64,000 nt of DNA from EB88 sp965199135 (GCA_965199135.1 OZ240685.1:2542001-2606000); one strand, 5' to 3'. Shown: positions 33,658 to 42,260, counted from the first letter of the stretch. The notes: generated by a model not told the origin, from the letters alone. Numbers and translations: made by a program.

Positions 33658-34293
33658 ATGCCGACATCCAAACAGTTCCCCATTCGCGTCCTGATCGTGG
33701 ACGATCAGCCGGTGATTCTGACCGGCCTTCAGGCCATCCTGGAAGCCGGCGGCTTCGACTGCCTCACGGCAACCAGCGGCATCGCCGCCATCCAGATCCT
33801 TCGCGAGACCCAGCCGGATGTGATTCTTTCCGACCTGAATATGCCCGGCATGTCCGGCTTTGAACTCTTCTCCGTGGTGCGCCGGCGCTTTCCCGAGATT
33901 GCGCTCGTGGCCATTTCCGGCGATTACGTCGTCGAGGTGAAGTCCAACAGCCACCTGATGTGCGCGTACTTTCAGAAGGGCCAGTACAGCCCCGAGGAAC
34001 TTGCGCAGACCGTTCGGCGTGTCCATCGGGCGGCCCGCCTGCGCGCACGGCACAAGATCGGCGAGCAGGTGCCCCTCCGCATCCCGAACGTCGAAGATGG
34101 CGCGTCGCTGCTCACCTGCCCCGAGTGTCTGCGGGCCTTCCGCGTGGATGAGGCGCCGGTCGCGGACTTTCTGATCAATTTCGAGCCCTGCCCCTACTGC
34201 GCCTGCGAGGTGCCCTACGTCGTCGAAACGGCGCTGCTGATGCCTCTGCCGGTCTCCGCAGAGATCACAGCCGATATCGCGTCACAGATGTAA
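33658..34293 (+). CDS. Response regulator receiver with C-terminal zinc ribbon
   Basis: 211 residues. CheY-like receiver 8-128: acidic pair Asp15/Asp16, phosphoacceptor Asp59 in LSDLNMPGMSG, Ser87 in AISGDY, Lys107 in FQKGQ. Instead of a standard output domain it has, after a linker, a Cys4 ribbon: Cys154/Cys157 (CPEC) and Cys178/Cys181 (CPYC, with Cys183 nearby), then a short tail. No DNA-binding helix-turn-helix is visible, so it may act through protein contacts. ATG 33658 with GGAGAGA upstream. No cognate kinase adjoins; a small membrane protein and an exporter follow on the same strand. Confidence 0.85.
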   Translation: MPTSKQFPIRVLIVDDQPVILTGLQAILEAGGFDCLTATSGIAAIQILRETQPDVILSDLNMPGMSGFELFSVVRRRFPEIALVAISGDYVVEVKSNSHLMCAYFQKGQYSPEELAQTVRRVHRAARLRARHKIGEQVPLRIPNVEDGASLLTCPECLRAFRVDEAPVADFLINFEPCPYCACEVPYVVETALLMPLPVSAEITADIASQM

Positions 34294-34356
34294 GTCCGAA
34301 TGCCCGCCAGGCAGGCACGGCTGAGCCGGTAAGATGGTGGTGGAGCGACAACAACC

Positions 34357-34734
34357 ATGGCACGGCTCACCATCCTGTTCGGCATCGTCCTGATCCTGCT
34401 CGGCACACTCACCTACATGCAGACAGGGAAGCAGTTCCCGACATCACTGATTCCCGCTGCTTTCGGACTGCTGCTCGCCATCTGCGGTTTTCTCGGCCGC
34501 ACTACCGACCTGAAGCGGCGCGCGCTCGTAATGCACATCGCGGTCACTGTCGGCCTCCTCGGATTTCTTGGCACCGCCAAGTCGATCCTCGACTACATCC
34601 GCATGAAACAGGGCGTGCAGTTCAAGTTCCCCATCGCGGTTGAAGAGAAGTCTGCAATGGCGATCCTGCTGCTCGTGTTCACGATCCTGTGTGTGCGTAA
34701 CTTTATCCAGACCCGCCGCGCGCGGCTGGCTTAA
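34357..34734 (+). CDS. Small membrane protein of unknown function, four helices
   Basis: 125 residues. Four hydrophobic segments at about 3-20, 28-46, 55-74 and 97-114, separated by short charged loops (TDLKRR, IRMKQG); a positively charged tail QTRRARLA suggests the C-terminus is inside. No catalytic motif. I do not recognise the family with certainty. The gene ends 5 nt before the MsbA-like exporter, so it is probably an operon partner of it. Confidence 0.75.
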   Translation: MARLTILFGIVLILLGTLTYMQTGKQFPTSLIPAAFGLLLAICGFLGRTTDLKRRALVMHIAVTVGLLGFLGTAKSILDYIRMKQGVQFKFPIAVEEKSAMAILLLVFTILCVRNFIQTRRARLA

Positions 34735-34739
34735 GTCCG

Positions 34740-36635
34740 ATGCGAACCAGCGGCGGAAGCGCCTCCCTCGAGATGAAGGCAGAACGCAGCGCCACGGCGC
34801 GCAGCACGATTCGCGCTGGCGCCGGCGACGTGCCCAAAAAGAAGGCAAACCTGAAGAAGGTGTTGCCCGAAGTCTGGAAGCTGGTTCGCCCCAGGCGCTT
34901 CCTGCTGCTCTTTGGGCTTCTGCTGGTCTTTATCAAGAGCGCATCCGGCCTGGTGCTCCCGTATGTCACGAAATTCCTGCTCGACCGTGTCTTTCCGCCG
35001 ATCAACCCCCATCCGCAGCTTCTGCTGCCGCTCGTCGGCGTGGTCTTCGCAGCGACCACGATCCAGGCGACCAGTTCCTACGCCTTGACCCAGCTGCTCT
35101 CGAAAGCCGCGCAGCGCATGATTACTGAACTGCGCGAGCAGGTTCAGCAGCACATCGGCCGGCTGCCGGTTGCGTTCTACGACAGCAACCGTACCGGTGT
35201 TCTTGTCTCGCGCATCATGACCGACGTCGAAGGCATCCGCAATCTCGTCGGTACCGGGCTGATCGAGTTTGTCGGCGGGATTGTCACCGCCATCGTTGCA
35301 TTTGTGATCCTGGTTCGGGCAAGTCCCCGCATGACGCTGGTGCTCTTCGCCGTGTTGCTCTTGTTTGTCTTCATCCTGCAGAAGGCCTTCAAAACCATCC
35401 GCCCGATCTTCCGAGAGCGCGGCAAAATTACCGCAGAGGTCACCGGCCGTCTTACGGAGTCGCTCGGCGGTGTGCGCGTCGTCAAGGGCTACCACGCCGA
35501 GCAGCGGGAGGCCACCGTGTTCTCGGCCGGTGTGCATCGGCTGCTGAACAATGTCATCTCCTCCCTGACGGCGACGAGCCTCCTGTCGCTCTCGGCGACC
35601 GCGATCCTTGGCATCGTGGGCGGACTGGTGATGTTTTTCGGTGGTCATGAAGTGCAGGGCCATCGGCTCACCACCGGCGGCTACTTCCAGTACACCGCCA
35701 TTCTCGCGTTCATGATCGCGCCGATCTTCCAGGTCGTGAATGTGGGCACACAGTTGACCGAAGCACTCGCCGGGCTTGACCGCACCATGGAAGTGTTGAG
35801 CGAGCGCGAAGAGTTCAGCGATCCCGACCGGCAGCTTTCCGTCCCGCCACTTCGGGGTGAGGTTGAGTTCCGCGATGTGAAGTTTGCGTACGAGGCGGAC
35901 AAGCCGGTGTTGCATGGCATCTCGTTTGCCGCCGCGCCAGGCACGGTGACCGCGCTGGTCGGCTCCTCCGGCTCGGGCAAGAGTACGATCATCTCGCTGA
36001 TCTGCGCCTTTCACACGCCTACCTCCGGCCAGATCCTCGTCGACGGCTACGACCTCGCCAAAGTCGACCTGAATAGTTACCGTTCGCAGCTGGGTGTCGT
36101 GTTGCAGGAGTCGTTCCTTTTTGATGGCTCGATCCGCGACAACATCGTTTTCTCGCTGCCGCACGCGACGGAGGAAGAGTTTCTGCATGCCTGCCGGATC
36201 GCACGTGTCGACGAGTTCGCCGAGCGCTTCGCCGAAGGCTATGAAACGATCGTCGGCGAGCGTGGAGTGAAGCTCTCAGGTGGGCAGCGCCAGCGTCTTT
36301 CGATCGCACGGGCGTTGCTTGCCAACCCGCGACTCCTGATTCTCGACGAAGCCACCTCGTCGCTCGACTCCGAGAGCGAAGCGATGATCCAGCAGGGCCT
36401 CAACACCCTGATGGAAGGCCGCACCACCTTTGTGATCGCGCATCGGCTCTCGACAATCCGCAAGGCCGACCAGATCCTGGTCGTGGAGTCTGGCGAGATT
36501 CTAGAGCGTGGGACCCATGCCTCGTTGTACGCACTGGGCGGCCGCTACTACGACCTCTACACACGGCAGCACGGCATCGAAGAAAACCTGTTTCTTGCCC
36601 CGGGCGAAGGGGACGCGGTGCCGGCGACCTCGTAA
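34740..36635 (+). CDS. MsbA-like ABC exporter (fused membrane and ATPase domains)
   Basis: 631 residues, homodimeric lipid or drug exporter. Positively charged N-terminal tail of about 40 residues, six helices between 50 and 340, then nucleotide-binding domain: Walker A VGSSGSGKST, Q-loop VVLQESFLFDGSIRDNI, signature KLSGGQRQRLSIARA, Walker B LLILDEATSSLD, H-loop IAHRLSTIRKAD. The gene is not beside the lipid A genes at 6.6-9.2 kb, so the substrate could be lipid A core or another amphiphile. Starts 5 nt after the small membrane protein. Confidence 0.93.
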   Translation: MRTSGGSASLEMKAERSATARSTIRAGAGDVPKKKANLKKVLPEVWKLVRPRRFLLLFGLLLVFIKSASGLVLPYVTKFLLDRVFPPINPHPQLLLPLVGVVFAATTIQATSSYALTQLLSKAAQRMITELREQVQQHIGRLPVAFYDSNRTGVLVSRIMTDVEGIRNLVGTGLIEFVGGIVTAIVAFVILVRASPRMTLVLFAVLLLFVFILQKAFKTIRPIFRERGKITAEVTGRLTESLGGVRVVKGYHAEQREATVFSAGVHRLLNNVISSLTATSLLSLSATAILGIVGGLVMFFGGHEVQGHRLTTGGYFQYTAILAFMIAPIFQVVNVGTQLTEALAGLDRTMEVLSEREEFSDPDRQLSVPPLRGEVEFRDVKFAYEADKPVLHGISFAAAPGTVTALVGSSGSGKSTIISLICAFHTPTSGQILVDGYDLAKVDLNSYRSQLGVVLQESFLFDGSIRDNIVFSLPHATEEEFLHACRIARVDEFAERFAEGYETIVGERGVKLSGGQRQRLSIARALLANPRLLILDEATSSLDSESEAMIQQGLNTLMEGRTTFVIAHRLSTIRKADQILVVESGEILERGTHASLYALGGRYYDLYTRQHGIEENLFLAPGEGDAVPATS

Positions 36636-36731
36636 GACCGCTCGATTCGCAATCACCGTTGGACGTGCCCGGGGTGTTGGTTCTGCAGGTGTTTCGCGGG
36701 ATCCACTTCCGCGGCTTGGTATCCTTGATCT

Positions 36732-37667
36732 ATGTTCTTCGACCCAGCAGCGGGTTCGGATCAGGCGCTCCTCATCACGGAGCAGCTGCTGGTCTTCGCC
36801 ACGGTGGTGGGTTCAGTCGGCGCCCTTCCGTCCTTTATCGAGTTCATGACCGAGCGCCGCAAACGCAAGGAACGCATCGACCTCTCTCTTGAGGATGAAG
36901 CCGTCGACGCGCTCCGGCCGCGCCTCGCCGGCATGAACGAGCTTCTGCGCTCCATTGAAGATCTGGTGGACCGCGCGCGCCATCCGGAGGTCTACGAAGA
37001 CCTCAAGATCGGCAACGAGGTCCTGATCATCGGGCCGCCCCAGAGTGGCAAGAAATCCCTTGCGCAGACCATCGCCAAACTCACCGGGATGGAGCGCTTG
37101 GTCACCGTGTACAACCCGCGCGACTCGGACGCGCTGGCCGAAGCAAAAAGCCTCATCCGCAGTTACAAATGGCAAAAAGTCATGCTGCTCCTGCCGCGCA
37201 TTGACCTCGCGTACAAAGAGAGCGACCCCGAAGTTCTCGCCGAGCTCGATGCCTTGATCGAGAGCACCTCCGAGCGCGCGAATGTGCTGGTCATCGCGAC
37301 CGCGACTACCTTCGAGCCCGACTCCGATCTTGACAACAGCTTTGGCATCAAGCTCGTGTTGCCCGGCGCCGAGGTACTCGAAACCGACCGCCGCGAGATC
37401 CCCGAAGATGCGCAGCGCATGTTCGCCGAGGTGGCGAAGTTCTATCTCAGCGAGGCGCGCCGGCGCGGCTTCACGTTGTGCGGTCTGAGTGATCAACAGT
37501 TCTGCGAACGGGTGCTTGAGGGTGCGATGAACCCGGCGGAGATCGAGGACATCGTGGTCTTGTGTGAGACCACGGCCCTCTTTCGCCGCCGCACCAGGCG
37601 CGCCGACAAGCTGGTGATCACGCCCGAGATACTAGAGACCGCGTTTGCTCGTGTGATCGTAGGTTAA
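36732..37667 (+). CDS. Membrane-anchored AAA-type protein with degenerate nucleotide-binding motifs
   Basis: 311 residues. One hydrophobic segment at about 12-36 then a charged stretch ERRKRKER, indicating an anchored cytoplasmic domain. The core resembles FtsH/Cdc48-type AAA modules: LRPRLAGMNELLRSIEDLV before the P-loop, LIIGPPQSGKKSL (residues 98-110) where GKT/S is expected, giving GKK, and VMLLLPRID (150-158) in place of a D-E Walker B. ATATTFEP resembles sensor 1. The C-terminal helical bundle is present (MNPAEIEDIVVLCETTAL). ATP hydrolysis is doubtful. TATCCT ends 6 nt before the ATG, suggesting a leaderless message. Confidence 0.8.
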   Translation: MFFDPAAGSDQALLITEQLLVFATVVGSVGALPSFIEFMTERRKRKERIDLSLEDEAVDALRPRLAGMNELLRSIEDLVDRARHPEVYEDLKIGNEVLIIGPPQSGKKSLAQTIAKLTGMERLVTVYNPRDSDALAEAKSLIRSYKWQKVMLLLPRIDLAYKESDPEVLAELDALIESTSERANVLVIATATTFEPDSDLDNSFGIKLVLPGAEVLETDRREIPEDAQRMFAEVAKFYLSEARRRGFTLCGLSDQQFCERVLEGAMNPAEIEDIVVLCETTALFRRRTRRADKLVITPEILETAFARVIVG

Positions 37668-37680
37668 GGGCGGCGGTGGC

Positions 37681-39888
37681 TCACTGAGCTGCCCTTTGCA
37701 GTGTCCCGGCACAGCGATTGAGCGCCTCCGTCAGCACGCCCAGCTGCTGCTGCGCCGTGGCGCTGTTCTTCGCGTCGAGCGCCTCGTTGATCCCTGGGAT
37801 CACCACCGCTGCGTACCCTGTGTACTGCCCGGGTGCGTAGATCGTGTGCTTGTACCAGGAGCGATTCGGCAGGCCCTGCGGCGACAGCAGGTCTGCTTCG
37901 GCCATCCGCAGTGCCGCGTTGAGCGCATGATCGCCTGTCGCAGGAGCGCTCATCTGCTTGCTGTGCACCGCGCCCGCAGCCAACAGCATCTTCTGCGCCG
38001 CCGCCAGTGCCGCCCCGTCGTCGAGCGTCAGGCCCATATCCTCGGCCTTGGTGTGCGCTGCCTCGATGTACTCCGTGATCTCCTTCGCGTACGTCACGTA
38101 GTCATACGGCAGCACGTCTGCGTCCGCCATATGGAGCGCTTCGAGGCCGAACACACGCGCCTGCTGTTGTTCATACACAAACGTCGGGTCCGCGAACTTC
38201 GTGAACCATGCATAGTTGTCGTACACCGAGTGGTACACGCCATACGGCCCATCCGAGCCGATATCGGTCGCCGGCACGCCGAGATGCTGAAGGAACGGCG
38301 TGTAATCCGAGCCGGAGCCAAGGTCGCCGATGTGCACCGGGTCCATGCTCGACGCAGCGCCAGGCCGCTTCTCGTTGAAGCCGTTGTTCACGCCACGCGC
38401 GTGGCCGCTCCCCTGATCCTCGCGCCACACGTCACACACGCTGGTTCCCTTCGGGCTCGGTACTTCACGCGTCACCTCGCGGATGAACTCCTTGAGAGAG
38501 GGCACTGCCGAGGAGTCGAAGTTTGGTCCCGAAACACCCACGTCCATGTTGAAGTACGCCACTGCGTGCGAGAGCTCGGCCGCATGCTGCTCCGCCCACT
38601 CGGTCGAGCCGATCAGGCCTTCCTCCTCCGCATCCCAGCTTGCAAAGATGAGCCGGCGCTTGGGCTTCCATCCCTCCTTCAGCAGCGTTCCGAGGCCATG
38701 TACCGACTCGAGCATGGCTGCGGTGCCGCTGTTCGGATCGACCGCGCCGAAAGTCCATGCGTCGCGATGGTTGCCGGCGATCACCCAGGAGCCCGCGTCC
38801 TCGCTCCCGGCCGCCGGCTCAATGGTCCCGATCACGTCCCAGATCGTGCGATACGCGTAGTCCTCTTTAAGCTGCAGATGCACCGTCACATCGGCAGCAC
38901 CGCCCACGTGGTAGTGGAAGGGAAGCGCGCCCTGGAACCCTTCCGGTGCAGCCGGGCCGCCCATGTTCGCGAGGATCGGCTCGGCGTCGTGGTAGGAGAG
39001 CGGCAGCGACATGATGTGCGGCTGACCTGGTGCCTTGTCAGGCGGAATCCGCTTGGACTCCGGCAGATCGGGCGTCGACGCAATGCCCGGCGTCGTCACA
39101 TCGCCTGAATACTCAAACATGTACTGGATCGAGCCGCGCTGGACGCCGGTATCCGGCCGATAGGGTCCATCGGGATACTTGTCGCCTCGCGCGTAGCCAT
39201 CATCAGCCGGATCGGAGTAAATCAGCACGCCGGCCGCGCCATGTTCCTGCGCGATGTACGCCTTTACCCCTCGATAATTCGTGCCATATCGCACCAGCAC
39301 AATCTTGCCTTTGACCGACACCCCCAGTGCGTCGAGCTTGGCAAAGTCAGCAGGCGAGCCGTAGTTCGCATACACCACGGGCGCCGTCACATCACCCGAG
39401 GCAGACGAGCTGTTGAAGCCTGGCATCACACGCGGATCATCCTGGTACGGGTCCGACGACACGTGCTCAGGTGTCGGGCCTTGCAGCAGCACTTTCCCGT
39501 CTTTCGCGTACACGGTCAGGTGTTGCTCTGCCGGGTGGTTCAGCCACGCGGTGTACTTGACGATCTCGGCCTCGAGGCCTGCAGCCCTGAACTTGTCAGC
39601 GACATACTGCGCGGTCTTGTAGTCCTCGGGCGAGCCAGCGACATGGGGCTCTGCGGTCAGGGTCTTCAGTTCTTCGCCGGCCAGCTTTGCATCGGGAACG
39701 CGCAGGAAGTCACGATCCCACTTCGCCTGTTCGGTCGCATAGTCATGGAATCCAAAGACCTGATGCGGAAGTGCAGGCGTCTCGGTCGGTTGCTCGGAAG
39801 AGGAGACGGCGGCGATCGAGAGGGCTAGTGCAGAGGCGGGAAGAACCAGCGAGACAAGGCGTAGGGGCAAGCGGCGGCACTCCTTCAT
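37681..39888 (-). CDS. M28 family metallopeptidase, glutamate carboxypeptidase II-like, exported
   Basis: 735 residues with signal peptide (about 1-26). Layout of the GCPII/transferrin-receptor group: N-terminal peptidase part, PA insert (about 160-320: TAPVVYANYGSPADFAKLDALGVSVKGKIVLVRYG), di-zinc site, and a C-terminal helical dimerisation domain (about 590-735). Zinc ligands: His in GNHRDAW, Asp in GAVDPNSG, Glu pair in DAEEEGLIG, Asp in NMDVGVSG, His in GVYHSVYDN. Likely a periplasmic or secreted carboxy- or aminopeptidase. TACACT 11 nt upstream of ATG 39888. Confidence 0.93.
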   Translation of the reverse strand: MKECRRLPLRLVSLVLPASALALSIAAVSSSEQPTETPALPHQVFGFHDYATEQAKWDRDFLRVPDAKLAGEELKTLTAEPHVAGSPEDYKTAQYVADKFRAAGLEAEIVKYTAWLNHPAEQHLTVYAKDGKVLLQGPTPEHVSSDPYQDDPRVMPGFNSSSASGDVTAPVVYANYGSPADFAKLDALGVSVKGKIVLVRYGTNYRGVKAYIAQEHGAAGVLIYSDPADDGYARGDKYPDGPYRPDTGVQRGSIQYMFEYSGDVTTPGIASTPDLPESKRIPPDKAPGQPHIMSLPLSYHDAEPILANMGGPAAPEGFQGALPFHYHVGGAADVTVHLQLKEDYAYRTIWDVIGTIEPAAGSEDAGSWVIAGNHRDAWTFGAVDPNSGTAAMLESVHGLGTLLKEGWKPKRRLIFASWDAEEEGLIGSTEWAEQHAAELSHAVAYFNMDVGVSGPNFDSSAVPSLKEFIREVTREVPSPKGTSVCDVWREDQGSGHARGVNNGFNEKRPGAASSMDPVHIGDLGSGSDYTPFLQHLGVPATDIGSDGPYGVYHSVYDNYAWFTKFADPTFVYEQQQARVFGLEALHMADADVLPYDYVTYAKEITEYIEAAHTKAEDMGLTLDDGAALAAAQKMLLAAGAVHSKQMSAPATGDHALNAALRMAEADLLSPQGLPNRSWYKHTIYAPGQYTGYAAVVIPGINEALDAKNSATAQQQLGVLTEALNRCAGTLQRAAQ

Positions 39889-39974
39889 GAATAGCCAAAA
39901 GTGTACTGTGCCGCGCCGGGGAGAGAAAGGAGCAAACGGCTGCCTGGTTCAGCAACCGCCTGCTTGTCTCGGGT

Positions 39975-40382
39975 CTAGGCTGCGAGTGGCTGCGCGCAGT
40001 GCGAGCAGCGGCGAGCTGCCAGCGGCACATCGCTCAGGCACTCCGGGCAGGTCTTGGTGGTCACGGCCGCGGCCGGCTCTTCGCGCCGCAGGCGCTTCAT
40101 CACGGTGTTGAAGGGAATCACGACAAAGAAGTAGATCGCCGCAGCCTTCAGCAAGAAGTCGATCACGGCTGTGATGAAGTCGCCGTACATGAACTTGCCG
40201 CCGTGGATGATGGCGAAGAAGGCCTTGAAGTCGGGCTGGCCGACCGTGGCCGAGATGAGCGGCTGGATGAGGTCGTTGACTAACGCGGTCACGATGTTGC
40301 CAAAAGCGGCACCGATGACGACGGCGACCGCGAGGTCGATGACATTGCCGCGCATGATGAAGTCGCGGAAACCTTTCAGCAT
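39975..40382 (-). CDS. mscL: Large-conductance mechanosensitive channel MscL with C-terminal zinc ribbon
   Basis: 135 residues from ATG 40382 (AAGGAG 6 nt upstream; longer frame rejected). Pentameric pressure-release valve of the inner membrane. FRDFIMRGNVIDLAVAVVIGAAFGNIVTALVNDLI is the MscL N-terminal helix and TM1, VIDFLLKAAAIYFFVVIP is TM2. After the cytoplasmic helix it carries a Cys4 module: Cys112/Cys115 (CPEC) and Cys126/Cys129 (CSHC). Plain MscL ends in the helix; the ribbon is an addition seen in some lineages. It may tie the five tails together or bind a partner. Confidence 0.94.
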   Translation of the reverse strand: MLKGFRDFIMRGNVIDLAVAVVIGAAFGNIVTALVNDLIQPLISATVGQPDFKAFFAIIHGGKFMYGDFITAVIDFLLKAAAIYFFVVIPFNTVMKRLRREEPAAAVTTKTCPECLSDVPLAARRCSHCAQPLAA

Positions 40383-40483
40383 GGGGAACTCCTTGCATGT
40401 AGCGAGATAGTTACTGTCGGGCTGCGCCGGGAGTGCGCATGCTCGCAAGCACTGTACGTGCAAGGGGAAGAGGTCGCAAGGAA

Positions 40484-40900
40484 TTACTGCTTGCGGTGTG
40501 TTGCTCGCACTGTGGGATCGGCAGAGAGGGCAGCCTCGGGGTGCAAGCGTTGCTGCACCTCGACGCAGGGCTTCCGGTACTCCGCGAGGAAGTGTGCCGA
40601 AAGGAAGAATGCCAGCGCCGCCAGAATCGCAGAGCCACCAGCGATGCGGCGGTCTTCTCCTGCGCTGCCGGCGACGGAGAGCGCACGAATGCTGAAGACC
40701 ACGAGCGTTGCCGCACAGGCCGCGAGCACCGTGAGTTGCGGAAGCTCATCGCAGAAGACTTCGACCCGGCTGGGCCATGTCAAAAAGATCGTTGCGCCGG
40801 CCAGCAGCGTGGAGAGCACGAGCAGGGCCGCGTGGGGCAGACGCCTGCGCCGAAAACTCGGCTCCCGCTCAGGGGCGGGAGCCTGTGCCTTGCGGCTCAC
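40484..40900 (-). CDS. Small membrane protein after mtnA, function unknown
   Basis: 138 residues. Charged N-terminal 20 residues (RRRR), then three hydrophobic segments at about 23-42, 55-76 and 88-106. No motif recognised. Its GTG overlaps the mtnA stop as GTGA (40897-40900), the tight coupling being the main reason to accept it as a gene rather than a chance frame. mscL lies about 100 nt downstream on the same strand. Confidence 0.65.
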   Translation of the reverse strand: MSRKAQAPAPEREPSFRRRRLPHAALLVLSTLLAGATIFLTWPSRVEVFCDELPQLTVLAACAATLVVFSIRALSVAGSAGEDRRIAGGSAILAALAFFLSAHFLAEYRKPCVEVQQRLHPEAALSADPTVRATHRKQ

Positions 40901-41961
40901 GCGGGCTGCGGAGCTGCCGTGGTCTCAAGCGCCGCAATCGAGGCGACCGAGGGCGCATGGATCACACCGCGTTCTGTGATGATCGCGGTCACGTACTTCG
41001 CAGGCGTGACGTCAAACGCCGGGTTCTCGATATCCACGTGGTGCGGCGTCAGCTGCTTGCCGGCGTGGTGTGTGACCTCAAGCGCAGCGCGCTGCTCAAT
41101 CTCGATCTGCTCACCGGTCGCAGTCGCCGTGTCGACCGTCGACCAGGGTGCCGCGACGTAGAAGGGAATCCCGTGCTCCTTTGCGAGGATCGCGACCCCG
41201 TACGTGCCAACCTTGTTGGCCACATCGCCGTTTGCGGCGATCCGGTCTGCTCCCACGATCACAGCCTGGATCTTGCCCTGGCGCATCAATGTCGCCGCCA
41301 TGTTGTCGCAGAGCACCGTTGTGGGGATGCCGTCGTGCATCATCTCCCAGGCCGTCAGACGCGCACCCTGCAGAAAAGGCCGGGTCTCATCGGCATACAC
41401 CCGCAACACTGCGCCGTCGGAAACAGCCGAGCGGATTACGCCGAGCGCGGTGCCGTAGCCGCAGGTCGCCAGCGCGCCCGCATTGCAGTGGGTCAGCACG
41501 CCGCCCGAGCGCGGCATCAGCGAGGAGCCATGTCCCCCCATCGTCTCGCAGGCCGCGATGTCCTGGTCGTACATCAGCTTCGCTTCTTCAATCAGCGCAG
41601 CGCGGACGCTCTCCACCGTTGCTTGCGCCCCTGCGGCCAGCGTTTCGAAGAGGTCGCGCATCCGGGCGATCGCCCAGAACAGGTTGACTGCTGTGGGACG
41701 GGTACCGGCAAGCGTGTCACAGATCTGCTTGAACTCCGGCCGGAGCTCTTCGATCGTGGTGGCTCTGCTTCCGGCCACGCCAAGGGCAACACCCATCGCC
41801 GCGGAGACGCCGATTGCCGGCGCGCCACGCACGACCATCGTCACGATGACATCCGCGACCTCCTGATACGTGGTTGCGAGCACATAGGTTTCCTCAAGCG
41901 GCAGCTTGGTCTGATCAAGGAAGCGAACGCCTGCTTCTGTCCATTCAAGTGTAGGAATCAT
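40897..41961 (-). CDS. mtnA: S-methyl-5-thioribose-1-phosphate isomerase
   Basis: 354 residues. Methionine salvage: isomerises MTR-1-P to MTRu-1-P. IF2B-like fold. VVRGAPAIGVSAAMGVAL is the substrate loop; the catalytic Cys is in THCNAGALATCGYGTALG and the catalytic Asp in VGADRIAANGD; NKVGTYGVAILAKEHGIPFYVAAP follows. ATG 41961 was chosen because family proteins start there and a TACACT box sits 7 nt upstream; there is no Shine-Dalgarno, so the message may be leaderless. No other mtn genes are in the window. Confidence 0.95.
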   Translation of the reverse strand: MIPTLEWTEAGVRFLDQTKLPLEETYVLATTYQEVADVIVTMVVRGAPAIGVSAAMGVALGVAGSRATTIEELRPEFKQICDTLAGTRPTAVNLFWAIARMRDLFETLAAGAQATVESVRAALIEEAKLMYDQDIAACETMGGHGSSLMPRSGGVLTHCNAGALATCGYGTALGVIRSAVSDGAVLRVYADETRPFLQGARLTAWEMMHDGIPTTVLCDNMAATLMRQGKIQAVIVGADRIAANGDVANKVGTYGVAILAKEHGIPFYVAAPWSTVDTATATGEQIEIEQRAALEVTHHAGKQLTPHHVDIENPAFDVTPAKYVTAIITERGVIHAPSVASIAALETTAAPQPA

Positions 41962-41968
41962 CGCTACC

Positions 41969-42023
41969 AGTGTACCTGCCCGCCCCGCCGCATCAGCATC
42001 CATGCGGGGCGACCGCCTATACT
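41969..42023. promoter_or_regulatory. Divergent -10 boxes between mtnA and the small 42030 gene
   Basis: Minus strand: TACACT (41974-41969) ends 7 nt before the mtnA ATG. Plus strand: TATACT (42018-42023) ends 6 nt before the ATG at 42030. In both cases the expected transcription start falls on or next to the start codon, and neither gene has a ribosome site. Confidence 0.6.
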
Positions 42024-42029
42024 CAGACC

Positions 42030-42260
42030 ATGCTCCCAGCCCTCCGGTTCGTCTGGAATGCGACACGTGGATCGAGGCTTCGGCCATGGCGCAGCCCCTA
42101 TATACGCTGGCGTATCGAGACCTACTCCGGGATGCATGCCGAGACGATGACCGCCGGGGACGTGCTGCAGTTTACCTGGCGCGAGCGCCGACAACTCCTG
42201 CACTTTCTTCGCTGGACTGGCCAGATGGCTGCGTATCGCGGAAAAGACGTCGATGCCTAG
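42030..42260 (+). CDS. Conserved-looking small basic protein, function unknown
   Basis: 76 residues, rich in Arg and Trp: RFVWNATRG, RPWRSPYIRWRIETYSG, FTWRERRQLLHFLRW. No signal peptide or clear membrane helix. Start chosen at ATG 42030, 6 nt after a TATACT box; the frame extends further back but without a better start. It overlaps the next gene by 8 nt, a sign of an operon. I recall similar short proteins in Acidobacteria but cannot name a function. Could be nucleic-acid- or membrane-surface-binding given its charge, which is speculation. Confidence 0.7.
   Translation: MLPALRFVWNATRGSRLRPWRSPYIRWRIETYSGMHAETMTAGDVLQFTWRERRQLLHFLRWTGQMAAYRGKDVDA

Noticed and set aside
33369..33863. Plus-strand open frame running into the response regulator
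   Set aside because: Different frame from the regulator, no ribosome site, no recognisable sequence.
34731..36188. Minus-strand open frame of 485 codons
   Set aside because: Complement of the MsbA-like gene; composition is not protein-like.
37696..39108. Plus-strand open frame of 470 codons
   Set aside because: Complement of the M28 peptidase, whose zinc ligands are clear; His/Arg/Val-rich shadow frame.
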